64,000 nt of DNA from Brevibacillus brevis (GCF_001039275.2 NZ_CP030117.1:2480001-2544000), one strand, 5' to 3'. Shown: positions 53,837-62,621, counted from the stretch's first letter. The notes: a model not told the origin generated them from the letters alone. A program made the numbers and translations.

Positions 53837-55344
53837 ATAAACAGCTCATGTACGACAGATTAAAGCTGCATTTTGGATACGACTCATTCCGCCCCGGTCA
53901 GGAGTCCATTATTGAACGTCTATTGCATGGACGAAGTGTTCTCGGGTTATTAGCAACAGGTGGCGGGAAATCAGTGACGTATCAGCTGCCAGCAATGCTT
54001 TTGCCGGGTCTCACCGTCGTGGTTTCCCCGTTGATCTCTTTGATGGTCGATCAGGTGCAGCAGCTTCGAGCACGAAAAAAAATTCCAGCTACCTATTTGA
54101 ACAGCATGCAGGAACCGACTGAGTCCCGCGAAATCTTAAAAGGGCTCTCAGAAGGTGCGTACAAGCTGTTATATGTTTCTCCGGAAAAGCTTCAACAGCC
54201 CTACGTCCAACAAGTGTTAAAGCGGGCGAGGGTGTCTCTGATCGCTATTGATGAAGCGCATTGCATCTCGCAATGGGGACATGATTTTCGCACAGATTAC
54301 TTGCGATTGCCAAAAGTCGTGAAACAATTGGGAGCACCTCCTGTTCTGGCTGTGACGGCAACCGCTACGGCGACTGTTCGTGAAGAAATTTGCAGCTTAT
54401 TTTCTATTGAAAAAGAAGACATCGTATTGCAGTCTCTTAATCGGGCGAATATCGCCTATGATCTGGTTGAAGTTGCGGAGGAAAGTGACAGGCGTTCGTA
54501 TGTATTTGATCAGATGGATCGTTTGCAGGGCCCTGGGATCGTTTACTGCAGCACGCGACAAGCGGTAGATGTATTGGCAGCCTCTTATCAACTCGATGGG
54601 AAAAAGCGTGTGCACGGCTACCACGGTGGCATGAACAGCATGGAGAGAATGCTGATCCAATCCCAATTTCTCGCGGGAGAGCTGGATGTTATTATTGCAA
54701 CGAATGCGTTTGGGATGGGAATCGACAAGCCAGATATTCGCTACGTCATCCATTATCAAATGCCAGCTAGTTTGGAGGCATACGCACAAGAAATCGGGCG
54801 GATCGGCCGTGACGGCAAGCCTGGGTATGCGCTACTTTTATTTTCGTGGGACGATTGGCAGATTCATCAGCACATGCTGGAGAAGGAGTACCCGACACAA
54901 GCGCAAGTTCAAAAATATGAGCAGTTATGCAAAACCGGAGTACCCTTGACGAACGAGGCCTTGGCGATGATGGACATATCCGAAGAAATGGGAGCACTCC
55001 TTGCCTTTTATGCGGAAAGAGTGCTGGCCTCATACGAAGCTGCCGCTGCGGGAGAATCGTATCCGAAGGCACAAATCATTTGGCAGGAAACGGAAAAAAG
55101 AAAAAGCTTTAAGCAAAAAAAGCTGGCAGAAATGGTGTCTTACGTAAGAGGAGAAAACTGTTTGCGTGTGAGCATCAATACGTATTTCAAAGAAGATGAT
55201 CATCAATATGATCTGTACTGCTGTAAGAAATGTGGTCTAACTAAGGATGCATATTTCCAAACGAATGATAATGCAATCGCTAAGAATGAACAAATCAAAT
55301 GGAATTTGCGGCAGGCGTTAGACACTCTTTTGCCGAACAAATAA
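53833..55344 (+). CDS. recQ: ATP-dependent DNA helicase RecQ-type (RecS-like, short)
   Basis: A 503-residue superfamily 2 helicase. The RecQ motif 0 region 'FGYDSFRPGQESIIERLL', Walker A 'ATGGGKSVTYQLPA', DEAH in 'AIDEAHCISQWGHDFR', motif III 'AVTATAT' and motif VI 'QEIGRIGRDGKPG' are present. The C-terminus ends with 'YDLYCCKKCGLT', a zinc-type remnant, with no room for an HRDC domain. That and the length match B. subtilis RecS (YpbC). Note the arginine-finger motif reads GRIGRDG where many RecQs have GRAGRDG. Confidence 0.9.
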   Translation: MNKQLMYDRLKLHFGYDSFRPGQESIIERLLHGRSVLGLLATGGGKSVTYQLPAMLLPGLTVVVSPLISLMVDQVQQLRARKKIPATYLNSMQEPTESREILKGLSEGAYKLLYVSPEKLQQPYVQQVLKRARVSLIAIDEAHCISQWGHDFRTDYLRLPKVVKQLGAPPVLAVTATATATVREEICSLFSIEKEDIVLQSLNRANIAYDLVEVAEESDRRSYVFDQMDRLQGPGIVYCSTRQAVDVLAASYQLDGKKRVHGYHGGMNSMERMLIQSQFLAGELDVIIATNAFGMGIDKPDIRYVIHYQMPASLEAYAQEIGRIGRDGKPGYALLLFSWDDWQIHQHMLEKEYPTQAQVQKYEQLCKTGVPLTNEALAMMDISEEMGALLAFYAERVLASYEAAAAGESYPKAQIIWQETEKRKSFKQKKLAEMVSYVRGENCLRVSINTYFKEDDHQYDLYCCKKCGLTKDAYFQTNDNAIAKNEQIKWNLRQALDTLLPNK

Positions 55345-55360
55345 AGGAGCGAAACATCAA

Positions 55361-55939
55361 GTGAGGGAAGATCGGCTAGAGGTGGATGAAGCCACTCTTC
55401 GGCTGAATCTATGGTTGACACAAGGAATCGTGATGGCAGTGGCTGCTGGCGGTAGCTTATGGGTGCTGGGCTGGGATGCTACTCTGTCCTTGTTTACATG
55501 GCCAGGCTGGAATGCCGTGCTGTGGGCCGTGTTTGTAGCCGCAGGTATTATTATCGCGAGTATTGCAATGGATCGGTACTTGCCTAAGAGATGGCAAGAT
55601 GATGGCAGTATCAATGAGAAAGTTTTTGGGGCCATGTTACCATCCACTACGATTCTCGTCTGTATGATAGTAGGGGTGGGAGAGGAATGGCTATTCCGTG
55701 GAGTCATTCAATCGCTTACCGGGAATTTTTGGAGCAGCCTTATTTTTACACTGATCCACATACGTTATTTGAAAAAACCGCTTATGGTCATAAGTGTATT
55801 TGGTACAAGCTGGATCTTGGGACTCTTGTTTTCCCACTATCAGTCCCTTTGGCCCTCGATTGTGGCTCATATCCTTATTGACGTCATGTTAGCACTTTAT
55901 TTACAAAAAACGATCAAGAAAAAGGGGGAGGAAGAGTGA
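55361..55939 (+). CDS. CPBP-family intramembrane metalloprotease (YpbD-like)
   Basis: A 192-residue membrane protein of the Abi/CAAX-protease-like family. The catalytic motif 'GVGEEWLFRGVIQSL' gives the EExxxR pair, followed by 'SLIFTLIHIRYL' with the His motif and a final 'SIVAHILIDVM' with another. GTG 55361 follows AAAGGAGCG, 17 bp after recQ. In B. subtilis the same place holds ypbD. Substrate unknown. Confidence 0.85.
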   Translation: MREDRLEVDEATLRLNLWLTQGIVMAVAAGGSLWVLGWDATLSLFTWPGWNAVLWAVFVAAGIIIASIAMDRYLPKRWQDDGSINEKVFGAMLPSTTILVCMIVGVGEEWLFRGVIQSLTGNFWSSLIFTLIHIRYLKKPLMVISVFGTSWILGLLFSHYQSLWPSIVAHILIDVMLALYLQKTIKKKGEEE

Positions 55940-56568
55940 ATCTCGAGCATAATCCATTACCACCCCGACGCTCCCGACATACTCGCCCTAAAGCGTCGTT
56001 CTCGTTTAAAAAGTGGATTCAACCGGGATTGTACTTGTTTGGATTCGTATTTTTCGGGTTGATTGGTCTTGAGTTGTACAGGGCCAATGTCTTACACGAG
56101 TCAGCCGCTTCTGGTAGTGTTGAAGTGAAAGAAGTTAGTAAAGCGAGTACGATTGCACCAGGAAGCAAGGCAGGAGAAAAGGAGCCTGTATCCGTCGTTC
56201 TTGCTGCTACCCCTGATCCGAATGCAAGCGTGACCAACCCACCTGCCAAGGCGAAAACGACCGAATCAAAACCAGTTGAGCCTGTAGTAAAGGCGACCAC
56301 AAGCGTACAGACACCTGCTGTGAGCACAGTCCCAGCCCAAACTTCTACTAGTAAAGTAGCTACACCAGGCAAACAAGCTTCAACACCGCCTACACCAAAA
56401 TCGAAGGTCGTCAAGCATGTGGTGAAGAAGGGTGAAACGTTGTTTATGCTGTCACGAAAGTACTATGGTAATAATTCGAACGTAGGAAGAATCGCAAGAT
56501 ATAACGGACTTCATTCAGAAGCAGGGCTTGTTGAAGGAAAAATTGTATGGGTTCCCCTCGTTCAGTAA
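55936..56568 (+). CDS. LysM-domain membrane protein (YpbE-like)
   Basis: A 210-residue protein with a short cytosolic basic stretch, one helix ('PGLYLFGFVFFGLIGLELY'), a long low-complexity Pro/Ala/Thr/Lys/Val linker (about residues 55-155) and a C-terminal LysM domain ('HVVKKGETLFMLSRKYYGNN'). LysM binds peptidoglycan, so this is likely a wall-tethered protein. The GTG overlaps the ypbD stop by 4 bp. Confidence 0.85.
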   Translation: MNLEHNPLPPRRSRHTRPKASFSFKKWIQPGLYLFGFVFFGLIGLELYRANVLHESAASGSVEVKEVSKASTIAPGSKAGEKEPVSVVLAATPDPNASVTNPPAKAKTTESKPVEPVVKATTSVQTPAVSTVPAQTSTSKVATPGKQASTPPTPKSKVVKHVVKKGETLFMLSRKYYGNNSNVGRIARYNGLHSEAGLVEGKIVWVPLVQ

Positions 56569-56624
56569 TGAGATCGTGCTCCACTGGCAATGCTATCGGG
56601 AAAAAGATAAGCAGGTGGATGTAA

Positions 56625-57533
56625 GTGGAGTATGATACGGTCATTGTCGGCGGCGGGATTGCAGGGCTTCAAACTGCAATCCAACTAGCTAGATGCCTTC
56701 GACGCGTAGCAGTCATTGACATGCCGGGTGGTCGATCAACAGTCGCCAAAGCCTACCGAAACATTCTCGGATTTTCGGAGGGGGTTAGTGGCGATTTTTT
56801 GCGTCAAGCGGGCAGGGAACAAGCACAAAAATACGGCGCAATCTTGATAACAGATGAGGTAACAAAGCTTGCTACTGACTCAAGCGGCTTATTTACGATA
56901 GGTACGAAAAGTAGCATACATACGCTTACTTCGCGAACGCTGGTATTGGCCACCGGCATTCGCGACCCGTTTCCAACAATCCCTGGCTTCTCCGATTGTG
57001 TAGGAATATCGATTTTCTTGTGTCCCGACTGTGACGGCTATGAAACAGTCGGGAAAGACACGGCAATCATTGGAGCAGGCCTGCACGCTGTTTCGATGGC
57101 AGACGAACTTATTTATTATACAAACAGCTTAACAGTCATTAACCATGCACAGGTGCAGGTGGATATGCAGGTTGTCTCTGGACTGAGCCAGCGAGGGATT
57201 ATATATCGAGAGGAAAAAGTATGTACCCTTCATCATACAGGTGGACAATTGCAAGAAATCGAGTTCTCATCAGGCGAACGCTTGTATGCTGAAAGAGCAT
57301 TTCTTGCCTTTCCGGGTGCTCACGCTTTGACAGAGCTTTTGCGTGGTTTTTCCGTGCAAATTCATGAAAAGGGCCACATCCATTCGAATCCACGAACAAA
57401 AGAAACTGATCATCCCAACATATGGGCTGTTGGCGATATTAATGAGCATTCTCAACAAGTGTCGATTGCCATGGGGGATGGAACACAGGCGGCTATTTGG
57501 ATTCAAAAGCGACTGCGTGAATATGAGACCTAG
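56625..57533 (+). CDS. Thioredoxin-reductase-like FAD/NAD(P) oxidoreductase
   Basis: A 302-residue flavoprotein. The N-terminal FAD motif is 'VIVGGGIAGLQTAIQLAR', 'LCPDCDGYE' holds a CxxC in the place of the thioredoxin reductase redox pair (CPDC rather than CATC), 'AIIGAGLHAVSMADEL' is the NADPH motif (GxGxxA-like), and 'NIWAVGDINEHS' closes the FAD site. It is a low-molecular-weight TrxR relative; its electron acceptor is not known. GTG start after GGTGG. A terminator follows. Confidence 0.82.
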   Translation: MEYDTVIVGGGIAGLQTAIQLARCLRRVAVIDMPGGRSTVAKAYRNILGFSEGVSGDFLRQAGREQAQKYGAILITDEVTKLATDSSGLFTIGTKSSIHTLTSRTLVLATGIRDPFPTIPGFSDCVGISIFLCPDCDGYETVGKDTAIIGAGLHAVSMADELIYYTNSLTVINHAQVQVDMQVVSGLSQRGIIYREEKVCTLHHTGGQLQEIEFSSGERLYAERAFLAFPGAHALTELLRGFSVQIHEKGHIHSNPRTKETDHPNIWAVGDINEHSQQVSIAMGDGTQAAIWIQKRLREYET

Positions 57534-57560
57534 AAAAACGCCTGATTCTGGGCGTTTTTT
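57534..57560 (+). terminator. Terminator after the flavoprotein gene
   Basis: AAACGCC (57537-57543) pairs with GGCGTTT (57551-57557), followed by more T. Confidence 0.8.
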
Positions 57561-57747
57561 CATGTACAAACCTTTATGAATGAGAAGGAACCCGAACTAG
57601 CAGAGCCAAATATAAATACATAAGAAGAAGCATGAAGGGGAACTTTTCCTGGGAAAGCGCAGGAAATGACAGGCAACAACAAAGTTTCTTTTTTCTTGAG
57701 TTGATTCGACATTGATAGGCGAATGTTGCGTAGGTGTCATGGTAGCT

Positions 57748-57775
57748 TTGTTCCAGTAACTAAATGTGATATGAT
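57748..57775 (+). promoter_or_regulatory. Sigma-A promoter of mecA
   Basis: TTGTTC (57748-57753), a 16-nt spacer and TATGAT (57770-57775). The 375-bp gap 57534-57908 otherwise holds the preceding terminator and no gene; the leader to the mecA ATG is about 130 nt. Confidence 0.55.
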
Positions 57776-57908
57776 AGGACTACCCCGTATTTTCCAGTCC
57801 ATCAAAAAATGGATGAATGCCAACAGGTATTCGCCGGAGAATGTGGAGAACTCTTACAGGCTTACCATCATATTTTGTAGTACGACTGGATGGCGAGGAG
57901 GGACAGTC

Positions 57909-58508
57909 ATGCGTGTTGAACGCCTTGGTCAAGATAAAATACGAATCTTTTTAACTTTTGACGACCTCTCAGAGCGCGGGATAGAAAAAGAAGACATGTG
58001 GCGTGACATTCCTAAAGTTCATGAACTGTTCAACGACATGATGGAACAGGCTTATCACGAATTAGGGTTTGAGGTATCAGGGCCTGTTGCAGTTGAAGTG
58101 TTCGCCTTGCCAGCTCAGGGAATGGTCGTAATCGTAACACGTGGCAAGACGGGCTCAAAGGACGGCAAAGAGGAAGAATTCGAAGACGAGGATGTATACG
58201 AGCTAGAGGTCACATTGGAAGAAAGCGACTTGATCATGTATGCCTTCCGGGACTTTGAGCATATGGTTGAAGCCGCCCATCGCATTAACGCCCTTTTGAC
58301 CAATGGCGGAGCTGCCTACTTCTACCAGGGAAAATATCACCTGGTGCTGGAGGAAGTCGACTTGGATCAGGAGCGTTATCACAAGTTAATTGCGATCCTC
58401 TCTGAGTACGGAGAAGCGACGCCGATAACGATTTATGTGTTGGAAGAATACGGGAAAGTGATCGTTGCCGACGATGCTGTAAAAGAAATATGCAGGCATT
58501 TCACGTAA
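57909..58508 (+). CDS. mecA: Adaptor protein MecA (or paralogue MecB/YpbH)
   Basis: A 199-residue adaptor for the ClpC unfoldase. It starts 'MRVERLGQDKIRIFLTFDDL', the conserved N-terminal substrate-binding domain, and has an acidic Glu/Asp linker ('DGKEEEFEDEDVYELEV') before the C-terminal domain that binds ClpC. The frame runs upstream to 57723, but ATG 57909 has AGGAGGGA and matches the family start. Position near gudB corresponds to B. subtilis ypbH (mecB), so it may be the MecB orthologue. Confidence 0.88.
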   Translation: MRVERLGQDKIRIFLTFDDLSERGIEKEDMWRDIPKVHELFNDMMEQAYHELGFEVSGPVAVEVFALPAQGMVVIVTRGKTGSKDGKEEEFEDEDVYELEVTLEESDLIMYAFRDFEHMVEAAHRINALLTNGGAAYFYQGKYHLVLEEVDLDQERYHKLIAILSEYGEATPITIYVLEEYGKVIVADDAVKEICRHFT

Positions 58509-58533
58509 TCGAAAAAGAAATGTCTGGGAATAT

Positions 58534-58565
58534 AAAACAGCACCTAGTCAACCAACTAGGTGCTG
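58534..58565 (-). terminator. Terminator between mecA and the PIG-L deacetylase gene
   Basis: CAGCACCTAGT (58538-58548) pairs with ACTAGGTGCTG (58555-58565). The A run at 58534-58537 gives a T tail for minus-strand transcripts. The plus-strand side has only weak T content. Confidence 0.75.
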
Positions 58566-58581
58566 TTGCTGTCTGTACAGA

Positions 58582-59325
58582 TTATGCTAGGCCATCAAAA
58601 AAATCAGCCTCTTTACCCTGAATGGTATAGTTCGGAAGGCTGTGCCAAGCCAAGATGTAATGATTGTTTGGCGGAACAGAATAATGCTCGCCTTTTGTTA
58701 CACCTGGGAAAACACGCTCTACTGATAGGTGCTGTGTTCTGTGCGCCCGCAAGGCATCTGCTACTTGTGGCATGTATTCAGGACCGTGAATGATGGTCGT
58801 AATGCTCTCGAGTGGATCCGTAAACGGAGGCTTTATCGTACCAAATCCTTCCTCGGATGAACGAGTTGCATAGTAAAACTTTCGCACGCTCGTATCTGGG
58901 CCTAAAGAAAGGACAGCCTGAGTGGTAGCATGACTAATCGCCAAATGGTCAGGATGTCCGGAGATGCCGTGTGGTGCAAACGTGACGACGATCTCTGGTT
59001 GAGTCTGCTGAATGGCTTGGTGGATTCGAGTAACAAGCTCATCTACGGGCACTGTGTTTAGGAACTTATCCTGGTATTCCCAGACTTCTACCTGATCGAA
59101 ACCGAGTATGGCGCAAGCGTCGCGAAGCTCTTGCTCGCGAAAACGAGGGAGTTCTTCCGGTGTGCATAAAGGTGGTTCACCAGCTTTCCCTGCTTGCCCT
59201 TTTGTTGCACACAATAAATGAGTGCTGGCCTTTTTTGTTTTACTATATTTGGAAATGGAAATCCCACAAGCAAACGTTTCGTCATCGGGATGGGCAAAAA
59301 CAAACAAAATAGACTTTTTTTTCAT
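58582..59325 (-). CDS. PIG-L family deacetylase (BshB2-like)
   Basis: A 247-residue zinc deacetylase. The metal motif 'FAHPDDETFACG' and 'HGISGHPDHLAIS' are intact. In Bacilli BshB1/BshB2 deacetylate N-acetylglucosaminyl-malate in bacillithiol synthesis, the step before cysteine addition. The exact substrate is inferred from family; other PIG-L members act on different amino sugars. ATG follows GGAGGTG. Confidence 0.8.
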   Translation of the reverse strand: MKKKSILFVFAHPDDETFACGISISKYSKTKKASTHLLCATKGQAGKAGEPPLCTPEELPRFREQELRDACAILGFDQVEVWEYQDKFLNTVPVDELVTRIHQAIQQTQPEIVVTFAPHGISGHPDHLAISHATTQAVLSLGPDTSVRKFYYATRSSEEGFGTIKPPFTDPLESITTIIHGPEYMPQVADALRAHRTQHLSVERVFPGVTKGEHYSVPPNNHYILAWHSLPNYTIQGKEADFFDGLA

Positions 59326-59470
59326 AAAAACACCTCCATGAATAAACTTCCACCTTTACTTTTTCCATTATGGCATAAATCCACTAATTCCGTAATGAAA
59401 GAAACAAGTTTGGGGACAATATAAGCATGATGGGACGCGTTTTTGAAGCTGTTTGTAAAAATGCATCCTG

Positions 59471-59484
59471 TAAAAGCGGTTTCA
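59471..59484 (+). promoter_or_regulatory. cre-like site 1 upstream of glutamate dehydrogenase
   Basis: TAAAAGCGGTTTCA matches TGWNANCGNTNWCA at all but one defined position. It lies in the 311-bp gap 59326-59636, which carries no gene. Confidence 0.5.
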
Positions 59485-59527
59485 GAAATGATTGGTAAAT
59501 AATTGAATGATTATGCAAAACAAGGCA

Positions 59528-59541
59528 CGAAAACGTTTTCG
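59528..59541 (+). promoter_or_regulatory. cre-like site 2 upstream of glutamate dehydrogenase
   Basis: CGAAAACGTTTTCG is a perfect 14-bp palindrome that fits the cre core except for its outer bases. It lies about 50 bp before a TATACT -10 (59590-59595) that lacks a good -35. Confidence 0.5.
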
Positions 59542-59636
59542 AAATGGAAAAAAAACATTTTTAAGCTTCTCATAAATGATACAAGCGTGTATACTAAAGG
59601 CGGCATTGACCGAAAACATTTTTGAGGTGGTAAGTA

Positions 59637-60926
59637 ATGGGTAATCAAGACGTGGTAACCGAAAGCACCGAAGGGAAAGAAAAGCAAGAATCATTGAACT
59701 TGCTCCATTCAACTCAAACGGTGATCAAGGAAGCACTGGAGAAACTAGGTTACCAAGAATCGATGTTTGAACTCTTGAAGGAACCGCTACGCGTTTTGAC
59801 TGTACGTATTCCGGTTCGCATGGATAATGGCGAAGTAAAGGTATTTACGGGCTATCGTGCACAGCACAACGATGCAGTAGGTCCGACCAAGGGGGGCATT
59901 CGTTTCCACCCGGAAGTTACTGAGGATGAAGTTAAAGCACTTTCTATCTGGATGAGCCTCAAAGCAGGTATCGTCGATCTGCCATATGGCGGTGGTAAAG
60001 GCGGTATCATTTGCGACCCGCGTGAAATGTCCTTCCGTGAATTGGAAAGACTGAGCCGCGGTTACGTTCGCGCAATCAGCCAGCTTGTGGGCCCTACTAA
60101 AGATATTCCGGCTCCGGACGTCTTTACGAACTCACAGATCATGGCATGGATGATGGACGAATATAGCCGTATCCGTGAATTTGACTCGCCTGGTTTCATT
60201 ACGGGTAAACCAATTGCGCTGGGTGGTTCCCATGGCCGCGAAACAGCTACTGCAAAAGGTGTAACCATTTGCATCCGTGAAGCAGCAAAGCGTCGCAACA
60301 TCGACGTAAAAGGTGCTCGCGTAGTTGTACAAGGCTTTGGTAACGCTGGTAGCTACTTGGCAAAATTCATGCATGATGCAGGCGCTAAAGTTGTAGGTAT
60401 CTCTGATGCATACGGTGCGCTGCATGATCCAAACGGTTTGGATATCGACTACTTGTTGGATCGTCGTGATTCCTTTGGTACAGTTACAAAACTGTTCAAC
60501 AACACGATTTCCAACAAAGAGCTTCTTGAACTGGAATGCGACATTTTGGTTCCGGCAGCAATCGAAAACCAAATTACAGCTGCAAATGCTCACAACATCA
60601 AGGCGTCAATCGTAGTAGAAGCGGCAAACGGCCCAACTACACTGGAAGCGACCAAGATTTTGACTGAGCGTGGAATTCTTCTGGTTCCAGACGTACTTGC
60701 TAGTGCTGGTGGTGTGACTGTTTCCTACTTCGAGTGGGTACAAAACAACCAAGGCTACTACTGGTCTGAAGAAGAAGTAGAAGAGAAGCTGGAAAAAGTA
60801 ATGGTTCGTTCGTTTGAAAATGTATACTCCATGTCTCAAACTCGTCGCATTGACATGCGTCTGTCTGCTTACATGGTTGGTGCCCGCAAAATGGCTGAGG
60901 CTTCTCGCTTCCGCGGTTGGGTATAA
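59637..60926 (+). CDS. gudB: NAD-specific glutamate dehydrogenase (GudB/RocG type)
   Basis: A 429-residue enzyme turning glutamate to 2-oxoglutarate and ammonia. Substrate and catalytic segments 'GPTKGGIRFHPEV', 'PYGGGKGGI' and 'PAPDVFTNSQIMAWMMDEY' are present, with the NAD motif 'VQGFGNAGSYLAKF'. The region that is duplicated in cryptic B. subtilis 168 GudB reads singly here ('EDEVKALSIWMSLKAG'), so the enzyme should be active. ATG follows GAGGTGG. Two cre-like sites upstream suggest CcpA repression, more like rocG than gudB. Confidence 0.92.
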   Translation: MGNQDVVTESTEGKEKQESLNLLHSTQTVIKEALEKLGYQESMFELLKEPLRVLTVRIPVRMDNGEVKVFTGYRAQHNDAVGPTKGGIRFHPEVTEDEVKALSIWMSLKAGIVDLPYGGGKGGIICDPREMSFRELERLSRGYVRAISQLVGPTKDIPAPDVFTNSQIMAWMMDEYSRIREFDSPGFITGKPIALGGSHGRETATAKGVTICIREAAKRRNIDVKGARVVVQGFGNAGSYLAKFMHDAGAKVVGISDAYGALHDPNGLDIDYLLDRRDSFGTVTKLFNNTISNKELLELECDILVPAAIENQITAANAHNIKASIVVEAANGPTTLEATKILTERGILLVPDVLASAGGVTVSYFEWVQNNQGYYWSEEEVEEKLEKVMVRSFENVYSMSQTRRIDMRLSAYMVGARKMAEASRFRGWV

Positions 60927-60961
60927 TTTTTCAAACAACCCTCCATATATTGAGAAAACAT

Positions 60962-60990
60962 GGCTTCGCCGTTTTGGCGGGGCCTTTTTT
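60962..60990 (+). terminator. Terminator after glutamate dehydrogenase
   Basis: GGCTTCGCC (60962-60970) pairs with GGCGGGGCC (60976-60984), followed by TTTTTT. Confidence 0.85.
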
Positions 60991-61017
60991 ATTGGGGCGC
61001 GGGATGTGGCTGTGGTG

Positions 61018-61218
61018 TAGAGAAGAATATTTCCAGGCTAGGCTCCAGGCTTCGTCCTGCTGGGGGTTGAGACTGTCCGCTCCGAAGGGATTCGCGGGGA
61101 AACGCAAAAGTGGTAGCCGCTTCGAGGTAGGAGCACGGTTGCGTTTCTTTTGCCCGCGAATCCCTTCTCCGCTTGGTAGGACTCCACAAGTCGCTACGCC
61201 TGGAAATATTCTTCTCTA
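61018..61218. repeat. 201-bp palindromic element, MITE-like
   Basis: The two ends form a perfect 21-bp inverted repeat (61018-61038 with 61198-61218, beginning TAGAGAAGAATATTTCC). Nested inside are 15-bp (61084-61098 with 61153-61167) and 9-bp (61099-61107 with 61139-61147) perfect arms, so nearly the whole element folds on itself. It begins and ends with TA, as a TA target duplication would give. No coding frame inside is credible. Confidence 0.75.
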
Positions 61219-61285
61219 GCGTAACGGATCACATTCTTCAATCTTTTAAGGCATTTAAAACTCGGTTAAACATGGGAAGCTCGTA

Positions 61286-61487
61286 GAGGAAACAGGAGAA
61301 ATAAGCGAAGATCTTAGGGACACCGACCGAGACGCAATGCAAAAAACGAAACACGCCTTTAAGCGTCCACCTCTGAAACACATCCTGATGGGACAACTTT
61401 GGACGCGGTTTCGCTTTTTGCATGGAGTCGTACAGTCAATCCCACAGCGGGTGGCCCTAGAATCTGAGCGTTTTCTCCTGTTTCCTC
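61286..61487. repeat. Second ~202-bp imperfect palindromic element
   Basis: The ends pair over 16 bp (61286-61301 GAGGAAACAGGAGAAA with 61472-61487). Further arms are 61309-61324 with 61450-61465 (imperfect), 61337-61356 with 61405-61423 (imperfect) and GCGTCCA/TGGACGC in the centre. Its sequence differs from the first element. The 640-bp gap 60927-61567 holds a terminator, both elements, and the ansA terminator. Confidence 0.7.
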
Positions 61488-61525
61488 CCCACCACAACAG
61501 CATCGTACAAAGTGTTTCCAAAGAT

Positions 61526-61552
61526 AAAAAAACCTCCTGAAGAACCAGGAGG
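61526..61552 (-). terminator. Terminator after ansA
   Basis: CCTCCTG (61533-61539) pairs with CAGGAGG (61546-61552), with A7 giving the T run on the minus strand. Confidence 0.85.
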
Positions 61553-61567
61553 CTTAAGTCATATGAT

Positions 61568-62539
61568 TTACTGGTCGAACAACAGCTGTAGCTCTTTGAA
61601 AGTCCGCGTTTTTTGCAGTGTTACAATTAACTTGAGACGAGCCTTTTGCCCATTTAAGCCATTGGAGAAGATGATGCCCATCTCTTTTAGCTTGCGGCCT
61701 CCACCCTCGTAATCATAGATATCCTGCACCTGGCCGTTGTAGCAGCGGGAGACAAGCACGATGGGAACGCCTTTGTCGAGTAGTTGCTGCAGGGTAGGGA
61801 TGATAGCGGGAGGAAGATTTCCTAAACCAAACGCCTCTACAACCAGTCCGTCAATCGATTGCTCCAGCAAAAATTGAAGCCAGGAAGGGTCCATGCCTGC
61901 AACGGCTTTGATCAAAGGAACATTCGCATCAGCATTGGAAATCGCATAGTGCTCACGATCCAATGGAGAATGGTGATACTGCACACTTTTTTTGGCAATG
62001 GTTCCAATCGGACCGTATTGTGGGGATTGGAAGGTAGCGACATTGCTTGTATGTGTCTTGGTTACGTGACGTGCTGCGTGAATTTCGTCATTAAAAACAA
62101 CGATAACGCCTTTGTTCAGGCTTGCGGGGTCAGCGGCTGCACGAACGGAAGAAATAAGATTGACCGGACCATCAGCCCCGAGCTCATTGCTGCTGCGCAT
62201 GGCTCCGGTAACGACAATCGGGACGTGAACCGATAAAGTCAAGTCGAGAAAGTATGCGGTCTCTTCCAACGTATCAGTCCCATGCGTAATGACAATGCCA
62301 TCGTAGTGATCATGTTGAAAGGCTTCCTCAATATCGAGTCGCAGTTGATTCATGATCGCAGGTGTCATGTGAGGGCTAGGCAGGTTGAGTACATTTTTCA
62401 TGGTGACTTCCGCGTATTTTTCTAAAAAAGGAAGAATTTTGTTGACTGCTTGATCATCCAATGGCTTTACGCCTTCTGAGTCATCGACAGACATGGCAAT
62501 CGTGCCGCCTGTATTCACTACCAAAATTTTTTTTGACAT
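61568..62539 (-). CDS. ansA: L-asparaginase (type I, cytosolic)
   Basis: A 323-residue amidohydrolase making aspartate from asparagine. The nucleophile Thr13 is in 'VVNTGGTIAM' and the second catalytic set in 'GIVITHGTDTLEETAYFL'. No signal peptide. ATG 62539 follows AGGAGAGA; the frame is open to 62665 but that part would lie across the promoter region. Adjacent to glutamate dehydrogenase, both feeding ammonia release from amino acids. Confidence 0.93.
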   Translation of the reverse strand: MSKKILVVNTGGTIAMSVDDSEGVKPLDDQAVNKILPFLEKYAEVTMKNVLNLPSPHMTPAIMNQLRLDIEEAFQHDHYDGIVITHGTDTLEETAYFLDLTLSVHVPIVVTGAMRSSNELGADGPVNLISSVRAAADPASLNKGVIVVFNDEIHAARHVTKTHTSNVATFQSPQYGPIGTIAKKSVQYHHSPLDREHYAISNADANVPLIKAVAGMDPSWLQFLLEQSIDGLVVEAFGLGNLPPAIIPTLQQLLDKGVPIVLVSRCYNGQVQDIYDYEGGGRKLKEMGIIFSNGLNGQKARLKLIVTLQKTRTFKELQLLFDQ

Positions 62540-62621
62540 GATCTCTCTCCTGTAGCGGGTTTTCATCAACCAGTATTCATGGTACGATGAACAATAGTCT
62601 TGTGTAAAGGAGTAATAAAAG

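Noticed and set aside
59637-60926. Cryptic GudB with the 9-bp duplication
   Set aside because: The segment around 'EVKALSIWMSLKAG' is single, so there is no inactivating repeat.
61255-61540. Frames on both strands in the gap after glutamate dehydrogenase
   Set aside because: They lie within the palindromic elements, mirror each other because of the inverted arms, and have no ribosome sites.
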